A stretch of DNA of 64,000 nt from Marinobacter salarius (GTDB taxonomy: Bacteria > Pseudomonadota > Gammaproteobacteria > Pseudomonadales > Oleiphilaceae). The notes beneath the pieces are model-generated. The model was not told the origin of the DNA and ran no database searches. It saw nothing but the letters and a program-made list of their open reading frames with translations. The first letter of the stretch is position 1, and each line of letters begins with the position of its first letter. The position numbers were made by a program, and so were the translations under genes. Positions 51,301 to 60,724 of this stretch are shown here, piece after piece. The stretch covers positions 3,906,001 to 3,970,000 of the forward strand of contig NZ_CP136693.1 in the NCBI RefSeq assembly GCF_032922745.1. The letters are read 5' to 3'.

Positions 51301-53631
51301 TGTTCCCCAACGATGGAATTGGGCGTAGACATCAGCTCTCTGAATACCGTCTATCTACGGAACGTGCCTCCAACACCAGCGAACTACGCCCAACGCAGCG
51401 GCCGGGCCGGCCGGTCTGGCCAGCCGGCACTGGTTGTCACCTACTGCGCAGCACAAAGCCCTCATGACCAGTATTTTTTCCGGGAACCAAGGCGGATGGT
51501 ACACGGGCAGGTAACCCCTCCCATGCTGGATCTGGCAAATGAAGAGCTGGTCAGCAGCCATCTGTTCGCTACCTGGCTATCAGAGACCGGAACTAGATTG
51601 CCGGCCGCTATCAACGAGCTGATCGATGTTACCGCAAAGGGCATGCCGATAAGCGAAAGCTATTCTGACTCCCTAGCCAACGAAAAGGCCCTCGCTGGCG
51701 CACAACAACGAGGCAAGCGGTTGATGCAACTTCTCGGCGACGCATTAGGCCCGGCCCAAGGCGTTTGGCTCAATAGCCAGGAGCCGTTGGAAGTAGCCGC
51801 ATCTGAATGGGCGGATAAACGGCTACAGCAAGCGATGGCACGACTCAATGACTGCTTCACTCGCTGGCGTGATCTTTACAAATCCACACTCAATCAAATC
51901 GAAGAAGCCAACCGGTTGATGACGAGCCCGGCCAGCAGCAAGCGGGAGCGGGACATCGCCAAAAGGCGATGGGAAGAAGGCTCCATTCAGTTCAGCCTGC
52001 TCCAGGACAACAACAAGCGACAGTCTGATTTTGAAACCTACCGTTACCTCGCTGGGCAGGGCTTTTTGCCTGGGTATAACTTCCCCCGCTTACCCCTGGC
52101 CGCCTTTATTCCTGGCACCAGAACCAGCAGGCGCGAAAATCAAAATCGCGTATTGTCACGCCCGCGTTTTTTGGCTATTTCCGAATTCGGCCCACTCAGC
52201 CTCATCTACCATGAAGGCCAGCAATATCGGGTTAAGCGAGTTATTCTCGGCGCTGTAGACCAGCAACAAGTGACAGAAGCCAAGCTGCCCGAGCAGCAGG
52301 TCCGAATGTGCGGGCATTGTGGTTACGGGCACTTCACCAAACAGCTGGATCTGGATCTGTGTGTAGCCTGTCAGACACCATTGTCTGAAGGGAAAATGGT
52401 GCACAACCTCTTCCGCATCGAAAACGTGGCCACGCGGCCCGTGACCCGCATCACCTGCGACGAAGAAGAGCGGATGCGCCAGGGCTATGACCTGCGCACC
52501 ACGCTTCAGTACCCGGAGGAAAACGGCGTTCTGAAAGTGGTCCGTAGCGATATGAAGCAAGGCGATGACCCGCTTGCCGAGATGGAATATGCCCAGCAAG
52601 CCCATATCTGGCGCATCAATCTGGGCTGGAAACGACGTAAAAACAAAGAAATCGACGGGTTCATGATTGATCCCCTCAACGGCACCTGGCTGAAGGACGA
52701 AGAGCAAGGCGGCAACGAAGAGACAGATGCAGACGATCCCGTTAACCAGCGCCAGCGGATTTCGCCCTTCGTCACCGATCGCCGAAATGTTCTGGTAATC
52801 CGGCCAAGACTGGATATGTCGCCGACCACAGCCGCGACCCTGCAATACGCCATCAAACGTGGCATAGAGCTGAACTACCAGCTGGAAGAAAGCGAATTGA
52901 TGGCAGAACCCCTGCCAAACATGCACGAGCGCAACGCACTGCTATTTTATGAGGCAGCCGAAGGCGGTGCCGGCGTACTAACTCGCCTTGCCACAGAGCC
53001 CGGCGCCTGGCGCCAGGTTGCTCGAACTGCTTTGGAGCTGATGCACTGGAAACGCCCGGATGACACCACAGCCTGGCACGAATCACCACAAAACCAATGG
53101 CAAGACACCAACACCAGCTGCGAGGCAGGCTGTTATCGCTGCATACTCAGCTACTTCAATCAGCCAGATCACGAAAACATCGACCGTCGAGATCGGGAAA
53201 CCCTTCAGTGGCTTGCCCAGCTGACGGACATGACGCTGGAAACAGGCTCTGGTGGCAACCGGCCGGCCGACCAGGCAGCACAACTCAAACGCGCCAGCGG
53301 CAGCAGTCTTGAACAGGCCTGGCTCGACGCCCTTCAACGCTACTCATTGCGCCAACCTGATGCGGCCCAACCCTACCTCAAAGAATTCAATGTACGCCCG
53401 GACTTCGCCTACCGCGACAGCCGGGCCCTGATTTTTGTAGATGGGCCTCATCATGACCATGAAGACCGCCGTATGATTGATCAGCGACAAACCCAGGACC
53501 TTGAGGATGCCGGTTTCCTGGTGCTGCGATTCCCGAAAGAAACCAACAGCTGGCCCGCGCTGTTTGCGCGCCACCCCGACGTATTCGGCGCCATGACTGA
53601 ACCAGACACCACGGAGACTTCCGACTCATGA
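48379..53631 (+). CDS. DEAH/DUF1998 helicase with C-terminal nuclease-like domain
   Basis: A 1750-residue protein. The first helicase lobe has TGTGSGKS (113-120), DELH (235-238) and SAT (269-271); the second lobe has LGVDIS (981-986) and QRSGRAGR (1005-1012). CxxC pairs at C457/C460 and C561/C564, and at C1311, C1314, C1328, C1331, look like zinc sites. A DUF1998 region follows (ALLFYEAAEGGAGVL; C1581, C1585, C1588). The last 100 residues (FNVRPDFAY, IFVDGPHHD) resemble a Vsr/DUF559 endonuclease, with D1688 as a candidate acidic residue. DISARM has DrmA and DrmB separate; here they look fused, as in DruE or MrfA-type proteins. It starts the operon; stop overlaps the next start by 4 bp. Confidence 0.85.
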   Translation: MDVFEFRDKLIGDYRDFTRSFIQPKAEDICGFLDDEYNSGRYWPSPLIQINPSYVTTGTVDSLASEGILTPTTANVFRFGKSPSSSGVPATLYKHQREAIDCGQRNEPYVLTTGTGSGKSLSYFIPMVDAIIREKKENPTARIRAIVIYPMNALANSQREELEKFLSDYSDDMRPITYARYTGQEDQEERERIMQNPPDIILTNYMMLELLMTRQNERDKAVIRHSKGLQFLVLDELHTYRGRQGADVAMLVRRVRERMNLNLICIGTSATMATDGTREERQAKVAEVASKMFGQKVPSTNIIGETLQRQIPGEMPDKGELAAALQQTLPAQIDFDTLRKHPVAAWVELTLGIVKEEGMWVRAKPKTLEEAADLLSTASSLDSDHCQRYLAQFLLLAYRTRDINDKPLFAFRLHQFISGAGDLYATLEAQGKRHLDLHGQQYVPGDRTRRFYTVHFCRSCGQDYFPVWHKKNDETGELGFQPRDIKETSAEEEDTGYGFVMLGNWNQEEYPETWLDFKKDPPKVKSYYSKFRPQEVHVLPNGTQHIEGARGYYLPGGFRFCLNCGQAHSSGRDWTRLGSLSAEGRSSATTTLTLSSLRYLLGADNELADEARKLLGFTDNRQDAALQAGHFNDFMQILLVRAGVLASLEQQDGALLTDRDLAQHIFNALGMDSNDPAIRADYLQNPEQRIPRLKRDAEEAMRNVLGYRAYHDLRRGWRFTVPNLEQLGLLEVAYDGLTELTEDDSVWEQSPDMLAKASPTVRYQVCKLVLDVMRKNLCIRTRYLDHLQHEQWVNLATTHLTEKWQLGSARDMAKGSHAIIGRRPKGREFDLVSLGSRSRLAQELKKPGIWASAPYEPLNDKNWPALIEALLKALETYGLIDAEEVDQDLNGYQLIGEVLVWKRGSGTPERDPLAPAISNNPYFTALYQAVADSLKHQNHDWFQFLAHEHTAQVDPEDREEREHAFRSGELRVMFCSPTMELGVDISSLNTVYLRNVPPTPANYAQRSGRAGRSGQPALVVTYCAAQSPHDQYFFREPRRMVHGQVTPPMLDLANEELVSSHLFATWLSETGTRLPAAINELIDVTAKGMPISESYSDSLANEKALAGAQQRGKRLMQLLGDALGPAQGVWLNSQEPLEVAASEWADKRLQQAMARLNDCFTRWRDLYKSTLNQIEEANRLMTSPASSKRERDIAKRRWEEGSIQFSLLQDNNKRQSDFETYRYLAGQGFLPGYNFPRLPLAAFIPGTRTSRRENQNRVLSRPRFLAISEFGPLSLIYHEGQQYRVKRVILGAVDQQQVTEAKLPEQQVRMCGHCGYGHFTKQLDLDLCVACQTPLSEGKMVHNLFRIENVATRPVTRITCDEEERMRQGYDLRTTLQYPEENGVLKVVRSDMKQGDDPLAEMEYAQQAHIWRINLGWKRRKNKEIDGFMIDPLNGTWLKDEEQGGNEETDADDPVNQRQRISPFVTDRRNVLVIRPRLDMSPTTAATLQYAIKRGIELNYQLEESELMAEPLPNMHERNALLFYEAAEGGAGVLTRLATEPGAWRQVARTALELMHWKRPDDTTAWHESPQNQWQDTNTSCEAGCYRCILSYFNQPDHENIDRRDRETLQWLAQLTDMTLETGSGGNRPADQAAQLKRASGSSLEQAWLDALQRYSLRQPDAAQPYLKEFNVRPDFAYRDSRALIFVDGPHHDHEDRRMIDQRQTQDLEDAGFLVLRFPKETNSWPALFARHPDVFGAMTEPDTTETSDS

Positions 53632-56483
53632 ATGCACCAGCCACCGCACCGGCTTACAACCCCGGCAGTATAGTCAGGGCTCGAGATCGGGAATGGGTTG
53701 TGCTCCCGGAGTCTACCGGTAACGACCTATACCTTAGGGCACTCGGGAGCGGCGATGACGACCGCATCCGCTTGCTGGCGGCGCTCGAGCAGGTAGAGCA
53801 GGCGCTCTTCCCTGCTCCTCAGCCAAGTGACGCACGTGAAGGCAACCAACAGTCAGGTCAGTTATTGCGCGATGCCATGCTATTGAAACTTCGTGCCGGT
53901 GCCGGCCCTTTCCGCGCAATTGGCAATCTGGCGTTTGAGCCGAGGGCCTACCAACTGGTACCGCTGTTGATGGCGCTCAAGCAAGACGTGGTGCGCCTGC
54001 TGATTGCCGACGACGTAGGTATCGGTAAAACCATTGAAGCCGGGCTAATTCTTCGGGAACTGATTGATCGAGGTGAAGTGAAAGGCTTCACCGTACTTTG
54101 TCCGCCCCACCTGTGTGAGCAGTGGCAGGAGGAACTGAGCGAAAAATTCCATCTGCGCCCTGTGATTGTCAGTCGCCACACAGCAGCTCGGCTTGAACGA
54201 GGCCTACTGCAAAGCGAATCCCTGTTCCAACATTATCCGTACACAGTTGTCAGCCTGGATTATATAAAATCCAGCCGCCGCCGGGACGAATTCCTTAGCA
54301 GCTGCCCGGACTTCGTCATCGTAGATGAAGCCCACACCTGCTCCCGGGGCGGCGGCAAAGGTCGTCACCAGCGCCATGCACTTCTCAGAGGACTGGCCGA
54401 TAAAGCCACTCGCAATCTGCTTTTGCTGACAGCGACCCCCCACAGTGGCGACGAGCAAGCATTCCAGAACCTACTTGGTTTACTCGACCCAAATTTCGCA
54501 TCCATTACACATTTTGGCGATACTCGGAATCCCTATCGTAAGCGCCTGGCAAAACACGTTGTCCAGCGCCGGCGTCAAGACATCGCCGAATGGCAGGATA
54601 ACACCCAATTCCCTGACCGTGAGGTCGCAGAAACCGCCTATCGCATGCAAGGCGACTGGATGGGGCTGTTCCAGGATGTCGTCAACTACGCAAGAGAACT
54701 GGTAGACCGCGCTGAGACCCTGGACCAATTCCAACAACGCCTGCATTGGTGGGCGGCATTGGCACTGTTGCGCTGTATATCGTCGTCACCTGCCGCTGCC
54801 GTTCGCTCGCTGCAGAACCGGATCGACCGCTCCATTCAGCCAGATGGAGGCATGGCGGTAGCCATCGACACCCTGGACGAGTTGGGTAACCGCACCATTC
54901 TGGACAGCAACGACGAAAGCCAGGACGACCTGGAGCCAAGCGCCCAACTTGAAGATGTCCCCCTGCTGCAACAGCTCATTAAGCGCGCCGCCAGCCTGCA
55001 GGGGCCGATAGCCGACCCCAAACTCAAGCAACTGATCGCAAAGCTTAAACCCATACTCGAGGAGGGCTACCGGCCTGTCATTTTCTGCCGCTATATCCCG
55101 ACAGCGCATTACGTTGCAGAGCATCTGGCCAAGGCCTTCAAAAGCCATAATGTTCAATGTGTTACGGGCGAGCTTCACCCCGCCGAGCGTGAAGAGCGTG
55201 TAGAGGCTCAGGCAAACGAGGACGAACCGCCCATTCTCGTGGCTACCGACTGCTTGTCTGAGGGTATCAACCTGCAGGAGCACTTCGATGCCGTCATTCA
55301 CTACGACCTGGCCTGGAATCCCACCCGCCATGAACAGCGGGAAGGTCGTGTAGACCGGTTCGGGCAACGCACCCCCGTGGTCAAAGCGCTGATGATCTAT
55401 GGCGATAACAACCCGGTGGATGGTGCCGTACTGCGAGTGATTATCCGCAAAGCCGAGGCTATCCGGAAAGCGCTAGGAGTCAGCGTTCCCATGCCCGAAG
55501 ACGAAAACCGGGTGACTCAGGCCATCATGCAGACCGTTCTGCTAACCCGCGGCCTGGACAGCGGCATGAGCCAGATGGGCCTTGGGCTGGAAGAAGTTGA
55601 AACCCTGGATGACATAGAGCAGCAAGTAAATGTGAGCTGGGAAAGCGCACGCGACAAAGCCCGGCGCAACCGCACCATCTTTGCTCAACAAGCCATCCAC
55701 CCGGAAGAAGTGCTGCCGGAATGGCAGCGTATGCAGGAGGTACTGGGCAGCCAGGATGACGTGCAGCGCTTCATCACCAAGGCGCTTGCAGCATTGCGGG
55801 CACCGCTTCAACCCTACCGGCAACACTACCGCATGAGCTGGTCGGAACTACCTCAGGCCATTAAGGAAAGAATGGCTGGCCACGGTATCCGCCGCATGGA
55901 TCAGATCGGTTTTACTCTGCCGTTGCCTCGAGATGTTGTTTACATCCAACGCAGCCACCCTCTGGTCACTGTGCTGGCGGACGAGCTGGCGGAGCGCGCG
56001 TTGGAATCGGACTACCTGCCTGCCGCAGACCGACCGGCCCGCCGTGCCGGCGCCATCACCACCAACCAGGTGAATCAACGCACCATCATTGCCCTACTGC
56101 GTTTACGCACAAACCTGGTGGTAGAACGGGAAGGCACGCGACGGGAAATGCTGGCCGAAGAAGCCGTTACCGTGGCCATTGAAGGCAATCAAGCTCCCCA
56201 ACAGTTAGACACCGAGGAAGCCGTAAAGCTGTTTAATCTGGAAGCCACCCAAAACACCGTGCCCGATGTGCGGGAGCGCGCTGTGCGACAAGCCCTGGAG
56301 CGCCTTCAGGAACAACAGTCCACTCTGGATACGATTGCCCGCGAACATGGCCAGCAACTCTTGAAAGACCACCGCCGGGTGCGGGATTCAGAAAGGGATG
56401 GCCGCGGTACCTTTCAGGTTAACCCGCAGTTGCCAGCTGATATTCTGGGCGTGTACGTACTGATGCCAGAGGTAGCATTTTGA
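53628..56483 (+). CDS. SNF2-type helicase (DrmD-like)
   Basis: A 951-residue SNF2/RapA-like ATPase. Walker A is a variant, DDVGIGKT (128-135), the usual DEGLGKT-type motif of this group; the DEAH box is at 233-236, LTATPHSG is motif III, and the C-terminal lobe ends with REGRVDRFGQ. The long C-terminal half (about 620-951) has coiled regions and no recognised catalytic domain. Domain order and length agree with DrmD of class 1 DISARM. The ATG overlaps the previous stop (ATGA), so translation is coupled. Confidence 0.88.
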   Translation: MNAPATAPAYNPGSIVRARDREWVVLPESTGNDLYLRALGSGDDDRIRLLAALEQVEQALFPAPQPSDAREGNQQSGQLLRDAMLLKLRAGAGPFRAIGNLAFEPRAYQLVPLLMALKQDVVRLLIADDVGIGKTIEAGLILRELIDRGEVKGFTVLCPPHLCEQWQEELSEKFHLRPVIVSRHTAARLERGLLQSESLFQHYPYTVVSLDYIKSSRRRDEFLSSCPDFVIVDEAHTCSRGGGKGRHQRHALLRGLADKATRNLLLLTATPHSGDEQAFQNLLGLLDPNFASITHFGDTRNPYRKRLAKHVVQRRRQDIAEWQDNTQFPDREVAETAYRMQGDWMGLFQDVVNYARELVDRAETLDQFQQRLHWWAALALLRCISSSPAAAVRSLQNRIDRSIQPDGGMAVAIDTLDELGNRTILDSNDESQDDLEPSAQLEDVPLLQQLIKRAASLQGPIADPKLKQLIAKLKPILEEGYRPVIFCRYIPTAHYVAEHLAKAFKSHNVQCVTGELHPAEREERVEAQANEDEPPILVATDCLSEGINLQEHFDAVIHYDLAWNPTRHEQREGRVDRFGQRTPVVKALMIYGDNNPVDGAVLRVIIRKAEAIRKALGVSVPMPEDENRVTQAIMQTVLLTRGLDSGMSQMGLGLEEVETLDDIEQQVNVSWESARDKARRNRTIFAQQAIHPEEVLPEWQRMQEVLGSQDDVQRFITKALAALRAPLQPYRQHYRMSWSELPQAIKERMAGHGIRRMDQIGFTLPLPRDVVYIQRSHPLVTVLADELAERALESDYLPAADRPARRAGAITTNQVNQRTIIALLRLRTNLVVEREGTRREMLAEEAVTVAIEGNQAPQQLDTEEAVKLFNLEATQNTVPDVRERAVRQALERLQEQQSTLDTIAREHGQQLLKDHRRVRDSERDGRGTFQVNPQLPADILGVYVLMPEVAF

Positions 56484-59400
56484 GTAATACAAATAACACA
56501 CAAGCCAGCCAGAACGGCATTTTTACTCTGGAGGGCGGCCTGTTGCCCGCCGACCTTTTCAACCAATTGGCTGGTCTACAGCTAAAGGGGCAAACCGCAG
56601 CAAACTACAATATTCCCCAAGGCCTGACGCTTCGGGACGAAATCGGCCGCTTCTGGCGCATTGCCCAGGCCAATTGGCAGAACTTTGACCAGCAACGCCA
56701 GCGCAGTGACCTTTCCAATCCGACGGCGGCTGCTCAGCATTGGCTCCAGAGCCTCCTGTCTCAGGTACTCGGCTTCACAGACCTACGAGCGTGTTCCGAG
56801 CCGCAGATGATCGATGAGCGCGGCTTCCCGATTACCCATCATGCTTTCAACGGCCAGGTGCCCATGGTGTTTTGCGCACCGGCAGACAAAGCCCTGGATA
56901 CCGCCGACCCACGCTTTGGCCACGAAGGCCGCCGGCGCAGCCCCACCGGCCTGTTGCAGGAATACCTGAACGCCAACGACCACGCCCTTTGGGGGCTGGT
57001 AAGCGACGGCCAGCGGCTGCGCATACTGCGCGACAACCCCTCAATGACTCGACCGGCCTATGTCGAGGTGGATCTGGCCACCTGCTTTGCCGAGGAACAG
57101 CTGCCCGAGTTTCGAATTCTGTGGCTCCTGCTGCACGCCAGCCGCTTTCAGCCGGGCACCAATAACGAAGGCGAAACTGTCCCTGGCCAATGCTGGCTGG
57201 AACAATGGCGCGCTGAGGCGGAAGAACAGGGCGAACGGCTGTTGGACAAACTGCGCGTAGGCGTCACCGAAGCTCTGGGTGCATTGGGTAATGGCTTCCT
57301 GCGCCACTCGCAAAACGACGATCTCCGCCAGCAGTTCGAATCCCGCAACCTGGATGCCCAAGCGTACTACCAAGAACTGCTGCGGATGGTGTACCGCATG
57401 CTGTTCCTGCTGCGTGCAGAGGCACGGGACCTGTTGCACCCGGAAGGCAGTGATCCACTGGCCCGGGAGCGTTACAGGGAAGGTTACAGTGTGGATGTTC
57501 TGCGCAGGGCCGCACGCAAGCCCCATCGGTTTGAGGCCCGCCACCACGATCTCTGGTTGACTTTACAAAACACCATTAACGGTCTGGCCACCGGTCAGCC
57601 GCTACTAGCTCTACCTGCCCTAGGCGGCCTGTTTGGCAGCGATCAATGCCCCAACCTAGACAATGCACTGATCGACAACCAGTCCCTGCTGAAAGCCATC
57701 AAAGCCCTCACCTGGCACCCCAGCGAGACCAGCAACAGTCTGGTGGCCACCGACTATGCCAATATGGATGCCGAAGAGCTGGGCTCGGTGTACGAGGCCC
57801 TGCTGGAACTGGTGCCGGCCATCAACACTATGCCCTGGCAGTTCAGCTTTATCGGCCTGGATGAGAGCAATACCACTGCCGGAAACCTTCGCAAGTTGAC
57901 CGGCTCCTACTACACGCCGGATGTGCTGGTACAGTCACTGATTGATACCGCCCTCAAACCGGTGATTCGTGAGCGCCTGGCTGATAACCCGGACGAACCG
58001 CGCCAGGCCCTGCTCGATCTGCGCGTGGTAGACCCGGCCTGTGGCTCCGGCCACTTCCTGCTGGCGGCCACCCGCACCCTGGCCCGGGAGCTGGCACAAC
58101 TGGATGCCGAGGGCAGCGAACCCACACCGGCCCAGTTCCAGCACGCCCTGCGCGAAGTAGTACAACATTGCATATTCGGGGTAGATGTTAACCCCATGGC
58201 CGTGGAGTTGTGCCGCACCGCGCTGTGGATGGAAGCGCTGGAGCCCGGCAAACCGCTGACCTTCCTCGATAGCCACATCCAGTGTGGCAACGCCCTGGTC
58301 GGTGTTTACGATCCCACAGTGCTGGAAACCGGCATACCCGACGATGCCTTCAAAGCCCTGGAGGGCGACGACAAGACGCTGCTGAAAGACCTGAAGAAAA
58401 CCAATAAACAGCAGGCCCAGACTCTGGCGATTGATTTGCGCATCAACGCCCAGCAGCTTGCAGCTGTCGAGGAGATGCCGGAAGAATCCCTGGACGAGGT
58501 ACTCAACAAGCGCCAGCAATGGCAGGCCGCCCAACAAAGCCAGGAAGCCCGCCGTGCCCGGCTATTGGAAGACCTGTGGACCGCTGCGTTCTTTGTCCCG
58601 AAGAACCAGGGCTACGCCAACCGTATCCCGGACAACGGCGCACTGAAGGCGGCCCACCGAGGCGAACTAAGCCCGGAAGTCGAGGCCGAAGTGCGGCTGC
58701 GAGCCGAGCAGAACCGTTTCTTCCATTGGCCACTGCAGTTTCCGGAAGTGTTTAACCGGGGCAATGCGGGTTTTGATGTGGTGTTGGGCAACCCGCCATG
58801 GGAGATGCTGCAGTTTGATCCACAGGAGTACTTCGCCTCCCGCGCACCAGAAATTGCAGACGCGCAGCATATGTCTGCTCGAAATCGAATGATTGAGGAC
58901 TTGGAAGACACGAATCCAGATCTATACCAAGGATACCTTCAAGACAAAGATGCCGTACTCAGAACACAGATTTTTGTACACGCGTCTGGAAGGTTTCCCA
59001 GAACCAGCAGAGGGCGCATCAATCTTGCACCACTATTTGCTGAGTTTGCTTCGGAGCTTCACAACAAAGAGGGGCGTGCAGGTGTCATAGTGCCAAGTGG
59101 TATCGCTACCGACTCCTTTACCCAATACTTTTTCCGACATCTAATTGAAGACAAGAGAATTCACTCGCTCTACGACTTTGAAAATCGGGATGGTCTTTTC
59201 AAAGGCGTTCACAGAAGCTACAAATTCTCACTTCTCACGCTAATGCATGACAGCAACGCAGCAAAGCTTCAGTTTTTTTCAACGCAAGTGGAACAATTGG
59301 GTGAAGAGGCTCGGGAGTTCGCACTGACTTCAGAAGAGTTCAAATTATTGAACCCCAACACCATGACTTGTCCAGTCTTCCGCTCCAACGCCGATGCCGA

Positions 59401-60724
59401 GCTGACGAAAAAGTTCTATCGCAATGCGCCCGTCCTGATCCGGGAAGCATCTGATGATGAGCCAGAACATAACCCTTGGGGCATCAACTTCATGCTGATG
59501 TTCATGATGAATACTGCCAGTAATCTGTTCCAAACCTATCAACAGCTGGACGATCAAGGCGCCCAGCTCGAAGGCAACCAGTTCCACCTTGATGGGACTC
59601 GGTACCTGCCCTTGTACGAAGCCAAAATGGTGCACCACTACGACCACCGCTTTGCTACCTACGAAACCGACGGCGAAACCACCCGCGACACTACGGTGGC
59701 CGAAAAACAGCAGCCCAACTACGCACCGCTTCCCCGGTACTGGGTGGAAGAGCGTGAGGTATTGCTGCGCACCGCCGATATGCCCCGTGCCGTGCTGGAT
59801 GGCCTGAAAAAGCAGGACACCGCCAAGTTGGAGGAAGGCCTGCGCCAGTGGTTGGCGGGCCAGCTGCTGGTCCGGCAGCAATATGAAGAAGCCTCCCAGC
59901 TGCTGGGTAGCCGGGTCACCAAGCGCGGCACCACCGGCAACCTGTTCCAAACCGCCGAGTTCACCAAAGATGGCCTGGCAGCTCGAAAAATGGCCGAAGA
60001 TCACCCGATGACCGATGCTGAGTTGGACGACTGGCTGGCGGCGTTTTCCGCACAGCAAGATTACGCTTTGCTGGTGGAAGAACGTTTGAAGGGACGAAGC
60101 CCTAAATACCTGCTCGGGTTCAGGGATATTACAAACGCCACAAACGAACGCACGACAATTGCCAGTTCAGTTCCTTTCGCCGGAGTCGGTAACAACTTCC
60201 CGTTATGTATTTTGCCTGTTACCACACCCGCAAATCTGGTTGCCGCGCTGCAAGGAAACCTTTCTACAATCGTCTTCGACTTCGTGACGCGGCATAAGGT
60301 TGGCGGCACTCACCTGAACTTTTTTATCGCGAAACAATTGCCAGTCTTACCGCCGAAAGCCTACTCCGAAGCCGACCTCAACTACATCACCCCACGCGTT
60401 CTGGAACTCACCTACACCAGCCATGACCTTACTCCTTTCGCCCGCGACCTGGGCTACGACGGCGAGCCATTCGGCTGGGAGCCAGACCGCCGGCATCAAC
60501 TGCGCTGCGAACTGGATGCCTACTATGCCCGGCTGTACGGCCTAACTCGGGACGAACTGCGCTACATTCTCGACCCCGTCGAGGTGATGGGGCCAGATTA
60601 TCCATCCGTCACCTTCCCTGGCCTCAAGCGCAAGGAAATCGCCGAGCACGGAGAATATTTAACCCAGCGCCGGGTGCTGGAAGCCTTTGATCAACTCGCC
60701 GCAACTGAAGGAACTCCGTCATGA
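56480..60724 (+). CDS. Large N6-adenine DNA methyltransferase (Eco57I/DrmMI-like)
   Basis: A 1414-residue class I methyltransferase. SAM-binding motif I is VDPACGSGHF (517-526), preceded by the SYYTPDVLVQSLI signature of type I/IIG enzymes; motif IV NPPW is at 771-774. A long N-terminal part (about 1-460) and a C-terminal target-recognition-like part surround it. I see no PD-(D/E)xK nuclease motif. The start is TTG overlapping the previous stop (TTGA); no other start is near. In DISARM the equivalent DrmMI marks host DNA. It most likely supplies self-recognition for the helicases. Confidence 0.88.
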   Translation: MSNTNNTQASQNGIFTLEGGLLPADLFNQLAGLQLKGQTAANYNIPQGLTLRDEIGRFWRIAQANWQNFDQQRQRSDLSNPTAAAQHWLQSLLSQVLGFTDLRACSEPQMIDERGFPITHHAFNGQVPMVFCAPADKALDTADPRFGHEGRRRSPTGLLQEYLNANDHALWGLVSDGQRLRILRDNPSMTRPAYVEVDLATCFAEEQLPEFRILWLLLHASRFQPGTNNEGETVPGQCWLEQWRAEAEEQGERLLDKLRVGVTEALGALGNGFLRHSQNDDLRQQFESRNLDAQAYYQELLRMVYRMLFLLRAEARDLLHPEGSDPLARERYREGYSVDVLRRAARKPHRFEARHHDLWLTLQNTINGLATGQPLLALPALGGLFGSDQCPNLDNALIDNQSLLKAIKALTWHPSETSNSLVATDYANMDAEELGSVYEALLELVPAINTMPWQFSFIGLDESNTTAGNLRKLTGSYYTPDVLVQSLIDTALKPVIRERLADNPDEPRQALLDLRVVDPACGSGHFLLAATRTLARELAQLDAEGSEPTPAQFQHALREVVQHCIFGVDVNPMAVELCRTALWMEALEPGKPLTFLDSHIQCGNALVGVYDPTVLETGIPDDAFKALEGDDKTLLKDLKKTNKQQAQTLAIDLRINAQQLAAVEEMPEESLDEVLNKRQQWQAAQQSQEARRARLLEDLWTAAFFVPKNQGYANRIPDNGALKAAHRGELSPEVEAEVRLRAEQNRFFHWPLQFPEVFNRGNAGFDVVLGNPPWEMLQFDPQEYFASRAPEIADAQHMSARNRMIEDLEDTNPDLYQGYLQDKDAVLRTQIFVHASGRFPRTSRGRINLAPLFAEFASELHNKEGRAGVIVPSGIATDSFTQYFFRHLIEDKRIHSLYDFENRDGLFKGVHRSYKFSLLTLMHDSNAAKLQFFSTQVEQLGEEAREFALTSEEFKLLNPNTMTCPVFRSNADAELTKKFYRNAPVLIREASDDEPEHNPWGINFMLMFMMNTASNLFQTYQQLDDQGAQLEGNQFHLDGTRYLPLYEAKMVHHYDHRFATYETDGETTRDTTVAEKQQPNYAPLPRYWVEEREVLLRTADMPRAVLDGLKKQDTAKLEEGLRQWLAGQLLVRQQYEEASQLLGSRVTKRGTTGNLFQTAEFTKDGLAARKMAEDHPMTDAELDDWLAAFSAQQDYALLVEERLKGRSPKYLLGFRDITNATNERTTIASSVPFAGVGNNFPLCILPVTTPANLVAALQGNLSTIVFDFVTRHKVGGTHLNFFIAKQLPVLPPKAYSEADLNYITPRVLELTYTSHDLTPFARDLGYDGEPFGWEPDRRHQLRCELDAYYARLYGLTRDELRYILDPVEVMGPDYPSVTFPGLKRKEIAEHGEYLTQRRVLEAFDQLAATEGTPS

